64,000 nt of DNA, taken from the NCBI RefSeq assembly GCF_001717585.1, contig NZ_CP017042.1:1015001-1079000 (forward strand). Reading direction: 5' to 3'. A program made the position numbers and the translations under genes. The notes beneath the pieces were generated by a model. The model searched no databases. It was not told where the DNA came from and was given only the letters and a program-made list of their open reading frames with translations. This DNA is from Selenomonas sp. oral taxon 920. Lineage in GTDB: Bacteria > Bacillota > Negativicutes > Selenomonadales > Selenomonadaceae. This document shows, in pieces, positions 10,848 to 19,540 of this stretch. Positions within the stretch are counted from its first letter, which is position 1, and the number at the start of each line of letters is the position of its first letter.

Positions 10848-11729
10848 ATGGATCTCGTCGTTGCGACGGCGGCACAGGGAGTCCTTTGGGGACTCTATGC
10901 GCTTGGCGTCTATCTGACCTATCGCGTTTTGGACATTGCCGATCTGACGGTCGAGGGCAGTTTTCCTCTTGGTGCCGCCGTTTCTGCCGCTATGCTCATA
11001 GCGGGCTATACGCCGCTGACGGCAATCCTTGTTGCCTGCGCGGCTGGATGTGTCTCGGGCGTTATCACAGGATTTTTCTGTACGAAACTAAAGATTCCCG
11101 CACTGCTTGCTGGAATCTTGACGATGATCGGACTCTATTCCATCAATCTGCGCGTCATGGGTAAGGCGAACCTGCCGCTCCTGCAGCAGGAGACGCTCTT
11201 CACTGAGTGGAATATCTGGGGGCTCGATACAGCGACGAACATCCTTCTCATTGGAACGGTTGTAGTTGTAATCGCCATCCTGCTTACGTATTGGTTCTTC
11301 GGCACGGAGTTAGGCATGGCGATCCGCGCGACGGGGGCAAACCCTCATATGATCCGTGCGAACGGTGTCAACACGGATATCATGATCGTACTTGGGCTGC
11401 TCCTCTCGAATGGCATGGTCGCGATTTGCGGCGCACTCGTGGCACAGAGCAACGGCTTTGCGGATGTCGGCATGGGGACGGGCACGATCGTCATTGGCCT
11501 TGCGTCCGTTATTATCGGCGAGGTGCTCTTCGGCACGCGCAGCTTCAAGAACTGGCTGATCTCCGTTGTGCTCGGCTCGATTGTCTACCGTGCCGTCATT
11601 GCTGTTGTGCTGCAGCTTGGCATGCCTCCGAATGATCTCAAACTCTTCACGGCAATTCTCGTTGCAATTGCACTTTCGCTGCCCCTCATCCAGTCGAAAT
11701 ATCACGCGATGAAGAAGGGGGCGGAGTGA
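10848..11729 (+). CDS. ABC importer permease (COG4120 type)
   Basis: Inner-membrane permease of the importer with 8-9 hydrophobic segments over 293 residues. It begins with the typical AAQGVLWGLYALGVYLTYR stretch and belongs to the branched-chain-permease-like family (BPD_transp_2) that pairs with COG2984 binding proteins. The ribosome site GAGGGAGTG lies 6 bases before ATG 10848. The stop overlaps the ATPase start, so the two membrane components are probably made in equal amounts. Confidence 0.9.
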   Translation: MDLVVATAAQGVLWGLYALGVYLTYRVLDIADLTVEGSFPLGAAVSAAMLIAGYTPLTAILVACAAGCVSGVITGFFCTKLKIPALLAGILTMIGLYSINLRVMGKANLPLLQQETLFTEWNIWGLDTATNILLIGTVVVVIAILLTYWFFGTELGMAIRATGANPHMIRANGVNTDIMIVLGLLLSNGMVAICGALVAQSNGFADVGMGTGTIVIGLASVIIGEVLFGTRSFKNWLISVVLGSIVYRAVIAVVLQLGMPPNDLKLFTAILVAIALSLPLIQSKYHAMKKGAE

Positions 11730-12523
11730 TGCTGCATATCGAGGATATCAAAAAGACATTCAATCCAGGGACAATCACGGAGAAGAAGGCGCTCTCGGGC
11801 ATTACCCTCCACCTTGCACCCGGCGATTTCGTCACCGTGATCGGCGGCAACGGCGCGGGTAAGTCCACGCTGATGAACGCGATTGCGGGGGCGATCTCCG
11901 TAGATACAGGAAAGATCTGCATCGCAGGCGAGGACATTACGAAGTGGCCGGAGCACCGTCGAGCGAAGTTCATCGGACGTGTATTCCAAGACCCGATGAT
12001 GGGGACGGCGGCACGCATGATGATCGAGGAGAATCTTGCGATCGCTGCGCGGCGTGGGCAGACACCGACGCTGCGCTGGGGCTCGACGAGCGAAATGCGC
12101 GATGTGTTCCGCGAGAAGCTTGCACGCCTGAAGCTCGGCCTCGAGGATCGCCTATCTTCGCGCGTCGGACTGCTCTCGGGCGGTCAGCGACAGGCACTGA
12201 CCCTTCTTATGGCGACGCTTGTGAAGCCGAACCTGCTGCTCCTCGACGAACATACGGCGGCGCTCGATCCGAAGACTGCGGCGAAGGTGCTTGAACTCAC
12301 GCAGCAGATTGTCGCAGAGGATCAGCTCACAACACTCATGATTACACATAACATGAAGGATGCTCTGCGCTACGGAAATCGCCTCATCATGCTGCATGAG
12401 GGGCGAATCCTCTTCGATGTGCCGCAGGAAAAGAAGCAGGGGCTCACGACGCGCGACCTTCTCTCTATGTTCGAGCAGGCGGCGGGCAGCGAGCTCGCTA
12501 ATGATAGTCTACTCCTAAGCTAA
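11729..12523 (+). CDS. ABC importer ATPase (COG1101 type)
   Basis: Energising subunit of the importer. Walker A is GGNGAGKST (near residues 37-45), the signature is LLSGGQRQALTLL (near 148), Walker B is LLLLDEHTAALD (near 171), and the switch histidine lies in MITHNM. The DEHTAALDP form of the Walker B region is typical of the COG1101 family that accompanies COG2984/COG4120. I chose ATG 11729, overlapping the permease stop; GTG 11726 is one codon earlier. Length is 264 residues. Confidence 0.92.
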   Translation: MLHIEDIKKTFNPGTITEKKALSGITLHLAPGDFVTVIGGNGAGKSTLMNAIAGAISVDTGKICIAGEDITKWPEHRRAKFIGRVFQDPMMGTAARMMIEENLAIAARRGQTPTLRWGSTSEMRDVFREKLARLKLGLEDRLSSRVGLLSGGQRQALTLLMATLVKPNLLLLDEHTAALDPKTAAKVLELTQQIVAEDQLTTLMITHNMKDALRYGNRLIMLHEGRILFDVPQEKKQGLTTRDLLSMFEQAAGSELANDSLLLS

Positions 12524-12700
12524 TCGAACATTAACGCCCTTCACAAGGCGTTCTAAGTCGATTCCGTTATATTATCTATGAAAGCAAGAGATACTAAGAA
12601 TGCAGATATGCTTTCATACTCTCTGACTTTCGGTGCGTATTCTGCGGCCTTCCCTTCCGCGGAATTCACATACATTCCCTACATTTCTTTCTCTCTATCG

Positions 12701-12738
12701 AAAATACGCCTCCTGCTGCCCGGCAGGAGGCGTATTTT
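12701..12738. terminator. terminator-like hairpin, possibly bidirectional
   Basis: AAAATACGCCTCCTGC (12701-12716) pairs perfectly with 12723-12738 around a 6-base loop. The stem begins with an A run and ends with a T run, so it can act on both strands. Confidence 0.8.
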
Positions 12739-12749
12739 CTTGCGCGAAC

Positions 12750-12777
12750 TTGCTATTTTGGGGATTCGTAGTAAAAT
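12750..12777 (+). promoter_or_regulatory. promoter of TerB-ATPase-helicase cassette
   Basis: TTGCTA (12750-12755), 16-bp spacer, TAAAAT (12772-12777), about 39 bases before the first gene. Confidence 0.5.
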
Positions 12778-12815
12778 AAGGGGGAGTAAATCGAACGGAT
12801 GAACGGAGGTGTGTG

Positions 12816-14336
12816 ATGGGGAACGGATGGTCTTCCGACATTTCGCAGCGTCTTGTCGGGCGTATTTATCGCGACGAGGCGATCCCAAATGCGCCCGTGC
12901 CCACCCCAAAAACACCGACGCCGAAGCTGCTGCTTGCCATGCGCGCACTCGTCACCACCACGCACGACTATTGGCAGTCGCGGGCGGAGCTGTTTCTGAA
13001 GCAAGCGCGTCTGATGGTGAACTATGAGGATGACTATGTTTATAAAGGCGTGGTCAATCAATATTTTCCGACGTATGATTCGCTCTCGAATGCACAGCTG
13101 CGCGGCTACTTCACATGGCGGACGGCGGTGCGGCAGGGACGGGTCGAGAAGCGGGGGATGTCCTATGCGTCTCTCTACGTCTATGAACTTCTGCATCTCA
13201 TCGGTTGCAGGGACGCACAGGATGGCTATGAGAAGCTGCATTCCTTCTGTGAGGCATATCGTGCGCTTGACCCGCAGATCGGTCACTATATTGTGCATTG
13301 GGAAGATGAGTTCGTTATCTACTATGGGCTTGATTCCAAACTGATTACATGGCGTGGCAATGCTCTCTCATATTGGGAACAGGATGATGCCATCTGTACG
13401 GTGCTTCATCACACGGAGCATACGACAGAGGAAACAATGTCGGCGGTCTGCGTTCTCTCCTCCTATCGTCTGGAACGCTCGAAGCTCTACCGTGCTCATA
13501 CGGCAGAGGTGAATGCCGTCGTGCTCCGCGTGCTGGATCACGCTGCGGAGTACTATGAGAAGCATCGTCAGATCAGTTTCTTTGACGATTTGATTGCCGT
13601 GGAGCAGACTGCGCCCGTCCGCCTCTTTTCCTCTGCGGTATTTCAGCCGCCCAAGGAGGAGCCGGATCGCGTCTATGAGGTACATCCTCTGCGCCGCTAT
13701 GAGTGCGTGAGCGGGTACTGGACGCTGCACTCGTATGAGCGTCCAGAACGTGCGGCACAGCGTTTGGGCGTGTTTTTGCGCGGAGTGGATGCCGGACTGC
13801 GTGCACATTTTGGAATCACAGCGATCCAGCCGCCAAAGCTGAAAAAATGGCAGGCAAAAATAATTGATGAGGAGATCACCGCCTTTCTTGCGGAGCAGAG
13901 GGCAGCAGAGGCGCGGCGCGTCCGACTTGACTTTTCGCAGCTTGCGCGCATTCGTGCGGATGCCGATGTGACGCAGGAGCGGCTGATCGTGGAGGAGGAA
14001 GAGGAACCTCCGATGATGCCCATTTTTGAGCCTTCTCCTGTCGTTTCTCCGTCATCCTCTGAGGATACGCTGCCCGCCGCTCCCGTGACGGCAGAGGGGG
14101 CAGGGGATATCAATGGTCTGGATGCGTCGGAGCTTCGCCTGCTCCGCACACTCCTCGGTGACGGTGATCTCGCGTGGGTGCGCACGGAGGGGAGGATGCT
14201 CTCCGTCCTCGTCGACGGCATCAACGAAAAACTGTACGATGATTTTGCGGACACGGTGATCGAGGGCGATCCGCCCGCCGTTGTTCCCGATTATCAGGAC
14301 GAACTGATAGAAAGGTATCTGCATGGCTGCGAATGA
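12816..14336 (+). CDS. TerB_N/TerB_C domain protein
   Basis: First gene of a three-gene cassette. The 506-residue protein has an N-terminal TerB_N-type domain (roughly residues 30-200), recognised by LRGYFTWRTAVRQG followed by SYASLYVYELLHLIG. A middle helical region follows, then a C-terminal TerB_C-like domain (about 360-506) ending in SVLVDGINEKLYDDFADTVIEGD. A low-complexity acidic/proline linker (EEEEEPPMMP, SPSSSED) precedes the last part. The classical metal-binding TerB core is not obvious. No signal peptide or membrane segment is seen, so it is cytoplasmic. The start has CGGAGGTG five bases upstream. Its 3' end overlaps the ATPase gene by 14 bases. Function is unknown; context suggests a DNA-processing or defence complex. 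Confidence 0.8.
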   Translation: MGNGWSSDISQRLVGRIYRDEAIPNAPVPTPKTPTPKLLLAMRALVTTTHDYWQSRAELFLKQARLMVNYEDDYVYKGVVNQYFPTYDSLSNAQLRGYFTWRTAVRQGRVEKRGMSYASLYVYELLHLIGCRDAQDGYEKLHSFCEAYRALDPQIGHYIVHWEDEFVIYYGLDSKLITWRGNALSYWEQDDAICTVLHHTEHTTEETMSAVCVLSSYRLERSKLYRAHTAEVNAVVLRVLDHAAEYYEKHRQISFFDDLIAVEQTAPVRLFSSAVFQPPKEEPDRVYEVHPLRRYECVSGYWTLHSYERPERAAQRLGVFLRGVDAGLRAHFGITAIQPPKLKKWQAKIIDEEITAFLAEQRAAEARRVRLDFSQLARIRADADVTQERLIVEEEEEPPMMPIFEPSPVVSPSSSEDTLPAAPVTAEGAGDINGLDASELRLLRTLLGDGDLAWVRTEGRMLSVLVDGINEKLYDDFADTVIEGDPPAVVPDYQDELIERYLHGCE

Positions 14337-15654
14337 ACCGAAGAAAATCCCGCGCCGTATTGCCCAGACACTTGTGAATGCCCTCAAGGGCGGCGTCGTG
14401 CCGCGCATCGGTCTTCCGTACATCACCGTCGGACGTCGCAGCGAGATTGAGGCACTGCTCTCTGATGTGGAGATGATCGAGGGCGGTGGGGCTTCGTTCC
14501 GCTTTATCGTTGGACGCTATGGCAGCGGAAAGAGCTTCCTTTTGCAGACGATCCGCAGCTATGTGATGGCAAAGAATTTCGTCGTGGTGGATGCCGACCT
14601 CTCGCCCGAGCGACGCTTGCAGGGGACGCGGGGGCAGGGGCTCGCGACGTATCGTGAGCTCATTCGCAATATGGCGACGAAGACAACGCCCGAGGGCGGG
14701 GCACTCACGCTCATCCTTGACCGTTGGATCAGCCGGGTACAGCAGGAAATCGTGACGGAGGACAGTATCGCCCCCGAGCATCCCGATTTTCCTGCTGCTG
14801 TTGACCGGCGGATTGCCTCCATCATCTACGGGCTGAACGATCTCGTGCATGGGTTTGACTTTACGCGGATTCTGACGCTCTACTATCATGCCTATCGGGA
14901 CGGCGATGATGAGAAGCGGGCGCAGGTTGCACGCTGGTTTCGCGGGGAGTATACGACGAAGACCGAAGCACGGCATGATCTCGGCGTGAACATCATCATC
15001 ACGGACGACGACTGGTACGAGTATCTGAAACTCTTTGCCGCATTCCTGCGGCAGGCAGGTTATGCAGGGATGCTCATCCTCATCGACGAACTCGTGAACA
15101 TCTACAAGATCCCGCACGCGGTCACGCGCCAGTACAACTACGAGAAGATCCTAACAATGTATAACGATGCGATGCAGGGGCGTGCACAGTACCTCGGAAT
15201 GATTCTCTGCGGCACGCCCGCGTGCATGGAGGACACGCGGCGCGGGGTCTACAGCTATGAGGCTCTGCGCTCACGACTCGCCGAGGGACGCTTTGCAGGG
15301 GAGCATCGTGACCTGCTCTCGCCCGTGATACGGCTCGCGCCGCTTACGCATGAGGAGATGCTCGTGCTCATCGAAAAGCTTGCCGCCATCCATGCGGAGC
15401 TCTATGGATATGCACAGATTGTCACGCAGGACGATCTCGCGGACTTCATCCGCATCGAGTTCGGACGAATCGGTGCGGACACACATATCACACCGCGTGA
15501 GGTCATCCGTGACTTCATTCAGGTGCTCGACATCATCTACCAAAATCCGACATTGAAACTTGCGGATTTGCTCGGTTCGGAGGAGTTTTCGTACGCACAG
15601 AATGAGGTGGAGGGCGCAGAGATCAGCGCACAGTTCGCGGAGTTCGAGCTATGA
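14323..15654 (+). CDS. BrxD-like ATP-binding protein (DUF2791/PF10923)
   Basis: P-loop ATPase of 443 residues. It shows IGLPYITVGRRSEIEALL, Walker A GRYGSGKSF (near residues 64-72), the family motif DADLSPERRLQG after it, and Walker B MLILIDELVNIYK (near 246-258). These match the PF10923 family that includes BrxD of type 2 BREX, where it is encoded beside the helicase BrxHI. Here too the next gene is a helicase, with ATG/TGA overlap, so the two probably form a complex. No PglX, PglZ, PglW or PglY gene is present, so this is not a canonical BREX locus. Confidence 0.85.
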   Translation: MAANEPKKIPRRIAQTLVNALKGGVVPRIGLPYITVGRRSEIEALLSDVEMIEGGGASFRFIVGRYGSGKSFLLQTIRSYVMAKNFVVVDADLSPERRLQGTRGQGLATYRELIRNMATKTTPEGGALTLILDRWISRVQQEIVTEDSIAPEHPDFPAAVDRRIASIIYGLNDLVHGFDFTRILTLYYHAYRDGDDEKRAQVARWFRGEYTTKTEARHDLGVNIIITDDDWYEYLKLFAAFLRQAGYAGMLILIDELVNIYKIPHAVTRQYNYEKILTMYNDAMQGRAQYLGMILCGTPACMEDTRRGVYSYEALRSRLAEGRFAGEHRDLLSPVIRLAPLTHEEMLVLIEKLAAIHAELYGYAQIVTQDDLADFIRIEFGRIGADTHITPREVIRDFIQVLDIIYQNPTLKLADLLGSEEFSYAQNEVEGAEISAQFAEFEL

Positions 15655-17906
15655 GCGTATTTGACCGCTATGCGCCCTTCGTGCGTGACTATATCTACGC
15701 ACAGGAATGGCAGAGTCTGCGCGGCATCCAGATCGCGGCAGCGGAGGCAGTCTTTGGGACGGACGATCATGTGCTCCTGACAGCATCCACAGCGGCGGGC
15801 AAGACGGAGGCGGCGTTTTTCCCGATCATTACGCTCTTTCACGAGAGTCCTCCCACATCGGTTGGATGTATCTACATCGGACCGCTCAAGGCGCTGATTA
15901 ACGACCAGTTCGAGCGTCTGACGGAGCTGTGCCACAGGGCGGACATCCCCGTCTGGCACTGGCACGGAGATGTGGGGCAGACGCATAAGGCACGCCTGAT
16001 GAAACGTCCGTCGGGCATCCTGCAAATTACGCCGGAGTCGCTTGAGGCATTGCTCCTGCATCGGCACATGGCGATTCCGAAACTGTTCGGCGATCTGCGC
16101 TTTGTCGTGATCGACGAGCTGCACTCCCTTCTGCGCGGCGATCGCGGCGGGCAGACGCTCTGTCTCATCGAGCGGCTTTCCCGCATCGCGGGCGTGCAGC
16201 CGCGCCGCATCGGGCTGTCGGCGACCATTGGCGATGCCAAGCGTGCGGGGGATTTTCTCGCGGCAGGGACGGGACGGGAGACCCTTGTGCCGCAGATCGA
16301 GGCAAAGGGGAGCAAGTGGCGGCTCTCCCTTGAGCATTTCTATGTGCGCGACACGCAGGCGGGGGAGGGACGCGACGACATTGTCGTGTCGGATCTTCTC
16401 GGCGCACCGACCGACACCCCGCCCGAGGCTGCCGATCCCGGGCTTGGCTATATCTTTGCACATACACGCGGGAAGAAATGTCTCATCTTTGTCAACTCGC
16501 GTGAGGAGTGCGAGGCGGTGACAACGACGCTGCGCGCCTACTGTGAGAAACAGCATGAGCCGGATCGTTTTCTCATTCATCACGGGAATCTCTCTGCCGC
16601 ATTCCGTGAGACGGCGGAGGCGCGGATGAAGGATGAGGACAGTCTCTTTACAACGTGCACGACGGCGACGCTCGAACTCGGCATCGATATCGGACGGCTT
16701 GAGCGTGCCTTTCAGATCGACGCACCGTGGACGGTTTCGTCCTTCCTCCAGCGCATGGGGCGGACGGGGCGGCGCAGTCAGCCGCAGGAGATGCACTTCG
16801 TCGTGCGCGAGGACGCACCCGAGGCACGTGCCCTGCTGCCTGCGACGATTCCGTGGAAGCTGCTGCAGGGAATTGCCCTCATCCAGCTTTACCTTGAGGA
16901 GCGTTGGGTTGAGCCGCCGCGCCTGGATCGTCTGCCGTTCAGCCTGCTCTATCATCAGACCATGAGCGTCGCGGCATCCTGTGGGGAGCTCTCGCCGCGT
17001 GCGCTCGCAGATCGTGTGCTCTCCCTGCACGTCTTTCACCGCATCACGCAGGAGGACTACCGTACGCTCCTGCGCCATCTGATCGCGCAGGAACATCTGC
17101 AGCAGACAGAGCGCGGTGGTCTGATCGTGGGACTTTCGGGGGAGCGCGTTGTGCAGTCCTTTCGCTTCTACGGTGTCTTTCAAGAGAACGAGGAGTACAC
17201 CGTCCGCTGCGAGTCGCAGGAGATCGGCACGATTGTCACGCCGCCGCCCGTCGGGGAGAAGATTGCGATCGCAGGACACGTCTGGCGCGTGCTCGAGGTT
17301 GACCGCAAGCGTCACCTCGTATATTGCGAGATGGTGAAGGGGAATGTGCCCGCCTATTTCGGTGAGTGTCCCGGCGATATCCACACGCGCATTCTTGAGC
17401 GGATGCGTCAGGTGCTGCGCGAGGAGCTGATCCCGCCCTATCTGCTAAAAAATGCGGTCGCACGTATCACGCAGGCACGTGAGACGGCACGGCACTCGCG
17501 TGCGGCGGAAGATGTGCTCATCCCGCTCGGTGGCGAGATGTACGCGCTTCTGCCGTGGCTCGGCAGCTATGCCTTCCTTGCACTTGAGCGATTCCTGCGC
17601 ATCCGCTGCGGTGCGCGGCTCGGTCTGCGCGGATTTGAGTCCATGCGCCCGTACTTTATGCAGTTTACGATGAAGGTATCGCCTGCAGAGTTCTTTTACA
17701 TTCTCGCGGAGGAAGCGGCTGAGGAGCTCGATGCGATGGAACTGCTCTATCCCGATGAGGTGCCGATCTTTGACAAATACGATGAATTTCTCCCGACGGA
17801 GCTTGTGCGGCGTGGATTCGCGTATGGTGTTCTGGATGTGAAGGAGATGCGGGCGGCGGTGTGCGCGTGGGCGAATGCACGGATTGACAGCCCCGCGCGG
17901 TCGTGA
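15651..17906 (+). CDS. Lhr/BrxHI-like DEAD/DEAH-box helicase
   Basis: Superfamily 2 helicase of 751 residues. Motif I is TASTAAGKTEA (near residues 44-54), motif II is VIDELHSLL (near 152), motif III-like SATIGD follows, and the C-terminal RecA lobe has TTCTATLELGIDIG and motif VI QRMGRTGRR (near 365). About 300 further residues follow, as in Lhr-type helicases. It starts inside the ATPase stop codon and ends the cassette. The tRNA-Leu promoter overlaps its last codons. The pairing with a PF10923 ATPase resembles brxD-brxHI. Confidence 0.88.
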   Translation: MSVFDRYAPFVRDYIYAQEWQSLRGIQIAAAEAVFGTDDHVLLTASTAAGKTEAAFFPIITLFHESPPTSVGCIYIGPLKALINDQFERLTELCHRADIPVWHWHGDVGQTHKARLMKRPSGILQITPESLEALLLHRHMAIPKLFGDLRFVVIDELHSLLRGDRGGQTLCLIERLSRIAGVQPRRIGLSATIGDAKRAGDFLAAGTGRETLVPQIEAKGSKWRLSLEHFYVRDTQAGEGRDDIVVSDLLGAPTDTPPEAADPGLGYIFAHTRGKKCLIFVNSREECEAVTTTLRAYCEKQHEPDRFLIHHGNLSAAFRETAEARMKDEDSLFTTCTTATLELGIDIGRLERAFQIDAPWTVSSFLQRMGRTGRRSQPQEMHFVVREDAPEARALLPATIPWKLLQGIALIQLYLEERWVEPPRLDRLPFSLLYHQTMSVAASCGELSPRALADRVLSLHVFHRITQEDYRTLLRHLIAQEHLQQTERGGLIVGLSGERVVQSFRFYGVFQENEEYTVRCESQEIGTIVTPPPVGEKIAIAGHVWRVLEVDRKRHLVYCEMVKGNVPAYFGECPGDIHTRILERMRQVLREELIPPYLLKNAVARITQARETARHSRAAEDVLIPLGGEMYALLPWLGSYAFLALERFLRIRCGARLGLRGFESMRPYFMQFTMKVSPAEFFYILAEEAAEELDAMELLYPDEVPIFDKYDEFLPTELVRRGFAYGVLDVKEMRAAVCAWANARIDSPARS

Positions 17907-17912
17907 TAGAAT
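17884..17912 (+). promoter_or_regulatory. tRNA-Leu promoter
   Basis: Consensus TTGACA (17884-17889), 17-bp spacer, TAGAAT (17907-17912). The -35 box lies inside the last codons of the helicase gene and the -10 begins just after its stop. Confidence 0.88.
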
Positions 17913-17933
17913 ACGCTTGCTGAGTAATCACAT

Positions 17934-18018
17934 GCGGATGTGGCGGAACTGGCAGACGCGCTGGACTTAGGATCCAGTGCCGCAAGGCGTATGGGTTCGA
18001 CCCCCTTCATCCGCACCA
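17934..18018 (+). tRNA. tRNA-Leu (UAG)
   Basis: 85 bases including an encoded CCA. The acceptor stem is GCGGATG (17934-17940) with CATCCGC (18008-18014), the anticodon stem CTGGA/TCCAG, and the anticodon TAG lies at 17968-17970. A long variable arm and the GGTTCGACCCC T-arm are present, as expected for a class II leucine tRNA. A terminator follows 20 bases later. Confidence 0.97.
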
Positions 18019-18039
18019 TCTTGGTATATTTTTATAGAT

Positions 18040-18066
18040 CCGACTGTTTTGCAGTCGGCTTTTTTT
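18040..18066 (+). terminator. tRNA-Leu terminator
   Basis: CCGACTG (18040-18046), loop TTTTG, CAGTCGG (18052-18058), then a run of T. Confidence 0.9.
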
Positions 18067-18085
18067 CTATGAGGGAGTGAGCATT

Positions 18086-19483
18086 ATGTCCATCCTTGCC
18101 GCCTATGCCGTTCCGCATCCGCCGCTCATCATTCCAACCATCGGGCAGGGACGGGAGGGGGAGATTGCCGCGACCGTTCGGGCGTATTACGAGACGATGC
18201 GCGCGGCGGCGGAGCTGCGCCCCGATACAGTCGTCATCATCAGCCCGCACGCGACGGCGTACGATGATTTCTTTCATATCTCGCCGGGTGCGGGCGCCGA
18301 GGGGACCTTCGCCGCGTTCGGGCATCCCGAGATATCCATCGGGATTGAATACGACGAGGAATTTGTACGCGCGCTCTCCTCTACTGTGTCAGAGCAGAAC
18401 ATTCCTGCAGGGACGCTCGGGGAGAAAAATCCGGCACTCGATCACGGCACAATGATCCCGCTCTTCTTCCTGAGTGAATACCTCGGCGATGCGCCGACCA
18501 AATTTGTCCGCATCGGCATTGCAGGACTGCCCGCGTATACACATGCCCTGCTCGGTCAGGCGATTGCGGCGACGGCGGAGCGGCTCGGGCGTCGGACGAT
18601 CTGCATCGCAAGCGGAGATCTTTCGCATCGGCTCATGGAGGGCGGCACAAACGGCTTTGCACCTGAGGGCGCGGAGTTCGATGAACTCTGCACAGCATTC
18701 ATGAAGACGGGTGACTTCTTGTCGCTCTTGCAGATTCCCGGCAGTTTTGCCGAGGCGGCGGGACACTGCGGGCTGAACGGGCTGTGGGTGCTTGCGGGTG
18801 CGCTTGACCGCGTGGCGACGGGTGCGAAGCTGCACAGCTATGAAGCTCCGTTCGGTGTGGGCTACGCCGTCGCGTCCTTTACCGTGACGGGGCGGGATGC
18901 GGGGACCGACTACGCGGCACAGCTCGTTCGTGCAGAGGATGCTGCGATTGCCGAACTGCGCACGGCGGAGGATGACTACGTGCGGCTTGCGCGTATGAGT
19001 ATAGAGCACTTTGTACGAACGCATTTATTCGCATCGCTGCCCTCTGATCTGCCGCAGGAACTCATCGAAAAACGTGCGGGAGCGTTTGTCTCGATCAAGA
19101 AATACGGAAAGCTGCGCGGATGCATCGGGACGTTCTTGCCCGCGCAGAAAACGCTCGCCGAGGAGATTTTCTACAATGCCGTCTCAGCGGCGGCGCATGA
19201 TGGACGCTTTGAGCCAATCGAGGAGGGAGAACTGAGCCGCCTCGTCTACTCCGTGGATGTGCTGAGCACGCCCGAGTCGATTGAATCGGCGGCACAGCTC
19301 AATCCGAAAATCTACGGGGTGATCGTGAGAAGCCTGACAGACAATCGACGTGGATTGCTGCTGCCCGATCTTGCGGGAATCGATACGGCAGAGGACCAGA
19401 TTGCCATCGCGCGTGAGAAGGCACGCATCCAGCCGAAGGAGCCGATTGCACTCGCGCGATTTACGGTGGAGCGGCATAGATGA
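18086..19483 (+). CDS. AmmeMemoRadiSam system fusion protein (MEMO1-like + AMMECR1)
   Basis: A fusion of two AmmeMemoRadiSam components. The N-terminal half (about residues 1-265) is MEMO1-like, related to extradiol dioxygenases, with AVPHPPLIIP, ISPHATAYDD and ASGDLSHRL. The C-terminal part (about 290-465) is an AMMECR1 domain with GAFVSIKKYGKLRGCIGT and SAAAHDGRFEPI. The system's function is unknown; its usual third part, a radical-SAM protein, is not in the window. ATG 18086 was chosen because GAGGGAGTG precedes it; GTG 18077 lies within that ribosome site. It is transcribed alone and ends at a convergent terminator. Confidence 0.92.
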   Translation: MSILAAYAVPHPPLIIPTIGQGREGEIAATVRAYYETMRAAAELRPDTVVIISPHATAYDDFFHISPGAGAEGTFAAFGHPEISIGIEYDEEFVRALSSTVSEQNIPAGTLGEKNPALDHGTMIPLFFLSEYLGDAPTKFVRIGIAGLPAYTHALLGQAIAATAERLGRRTICIASGDLSHRLMEGGTNGFAPEGAEFDELCTAFMKTGDFLSLLQIPGSFAEAAGHCGLNGLWVLAGALDRVATGAKLHSYEAPFGVGYAVASFTVTGRDAGTDYAAQLVRAEDAAIAELRTAEDDYVRLARMSIEHFVRTHLFASLPSDLPQELIEKRAGAFVSIKKYGKLRGCIGTFLPAQKTLAEEIFYNAVSAAAHDGRFEPIEEGELSRLVYSVDVLSTPESIESAAQLNPKIYGVIVRSLTDNRRGLLLPDLAGIDTAEDQIAIAREKARIQPKEPIALARFTVERHR

Positions 19484-19488
19484 CGCAA

Positions 19489-19531
19489 AAGGACCCCACT
19501 CGTGGAAATATCCACGAGTGGGGTCCTTCTT
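19489..19531. terminator. bidirectional terminator
   Basis: Perfect 18-bp stem, 19489-19506 with 19511-19528, loop AATA, flanked by A on the left and T-rich sequence on the right. It separates the convergent MEMO-AMMECR1 and DUF1858 genes. Confidence 0.9.
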
Positions 19532-19540
19532 CCGGCATGC

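Larger units (their letters stand above)
12524..12815. other. intergenic region between ABC importer and TerB cassette
   Basis: This holds a 10-bp perfect inverted repeat (TATGAAAGCA at 12577-12586 and TGCTTTCATA at 12609-12618), a strong hairpin at 12701-12738 and a promoter. A 74-codon open frame at 12578-12802 runs through the inverted repeat and terminator hairpin, has no ribosome site and resembles nothing, so I do not call it a gene. Confidence 0.7.

Noticed and set aside
12578-12802. A 74-codon plus-strand frame between the ABC ATPase and the TerB gene
   Set aside because: It has no ribosome site and runs through an inverted repeat and a terminator hairpin into a promoter.
15537-17384. 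A 615-codon open frame on the minus strand opposite the helicase gene
   Set aside because: It mirrors the strong GC codon bias of the helicase, is rich in R, H and L, has no ribosome site or family motif, and the plus strand carries clear helicase motifs throughout.
12816-17906. Calling the cassette a BREX system
   Set aside because: Only the BrxD-like ATPase and a large helicase are shared; PglX, PglZ, PglW and PglY are missing, so the BREX label would overstate the evidence.
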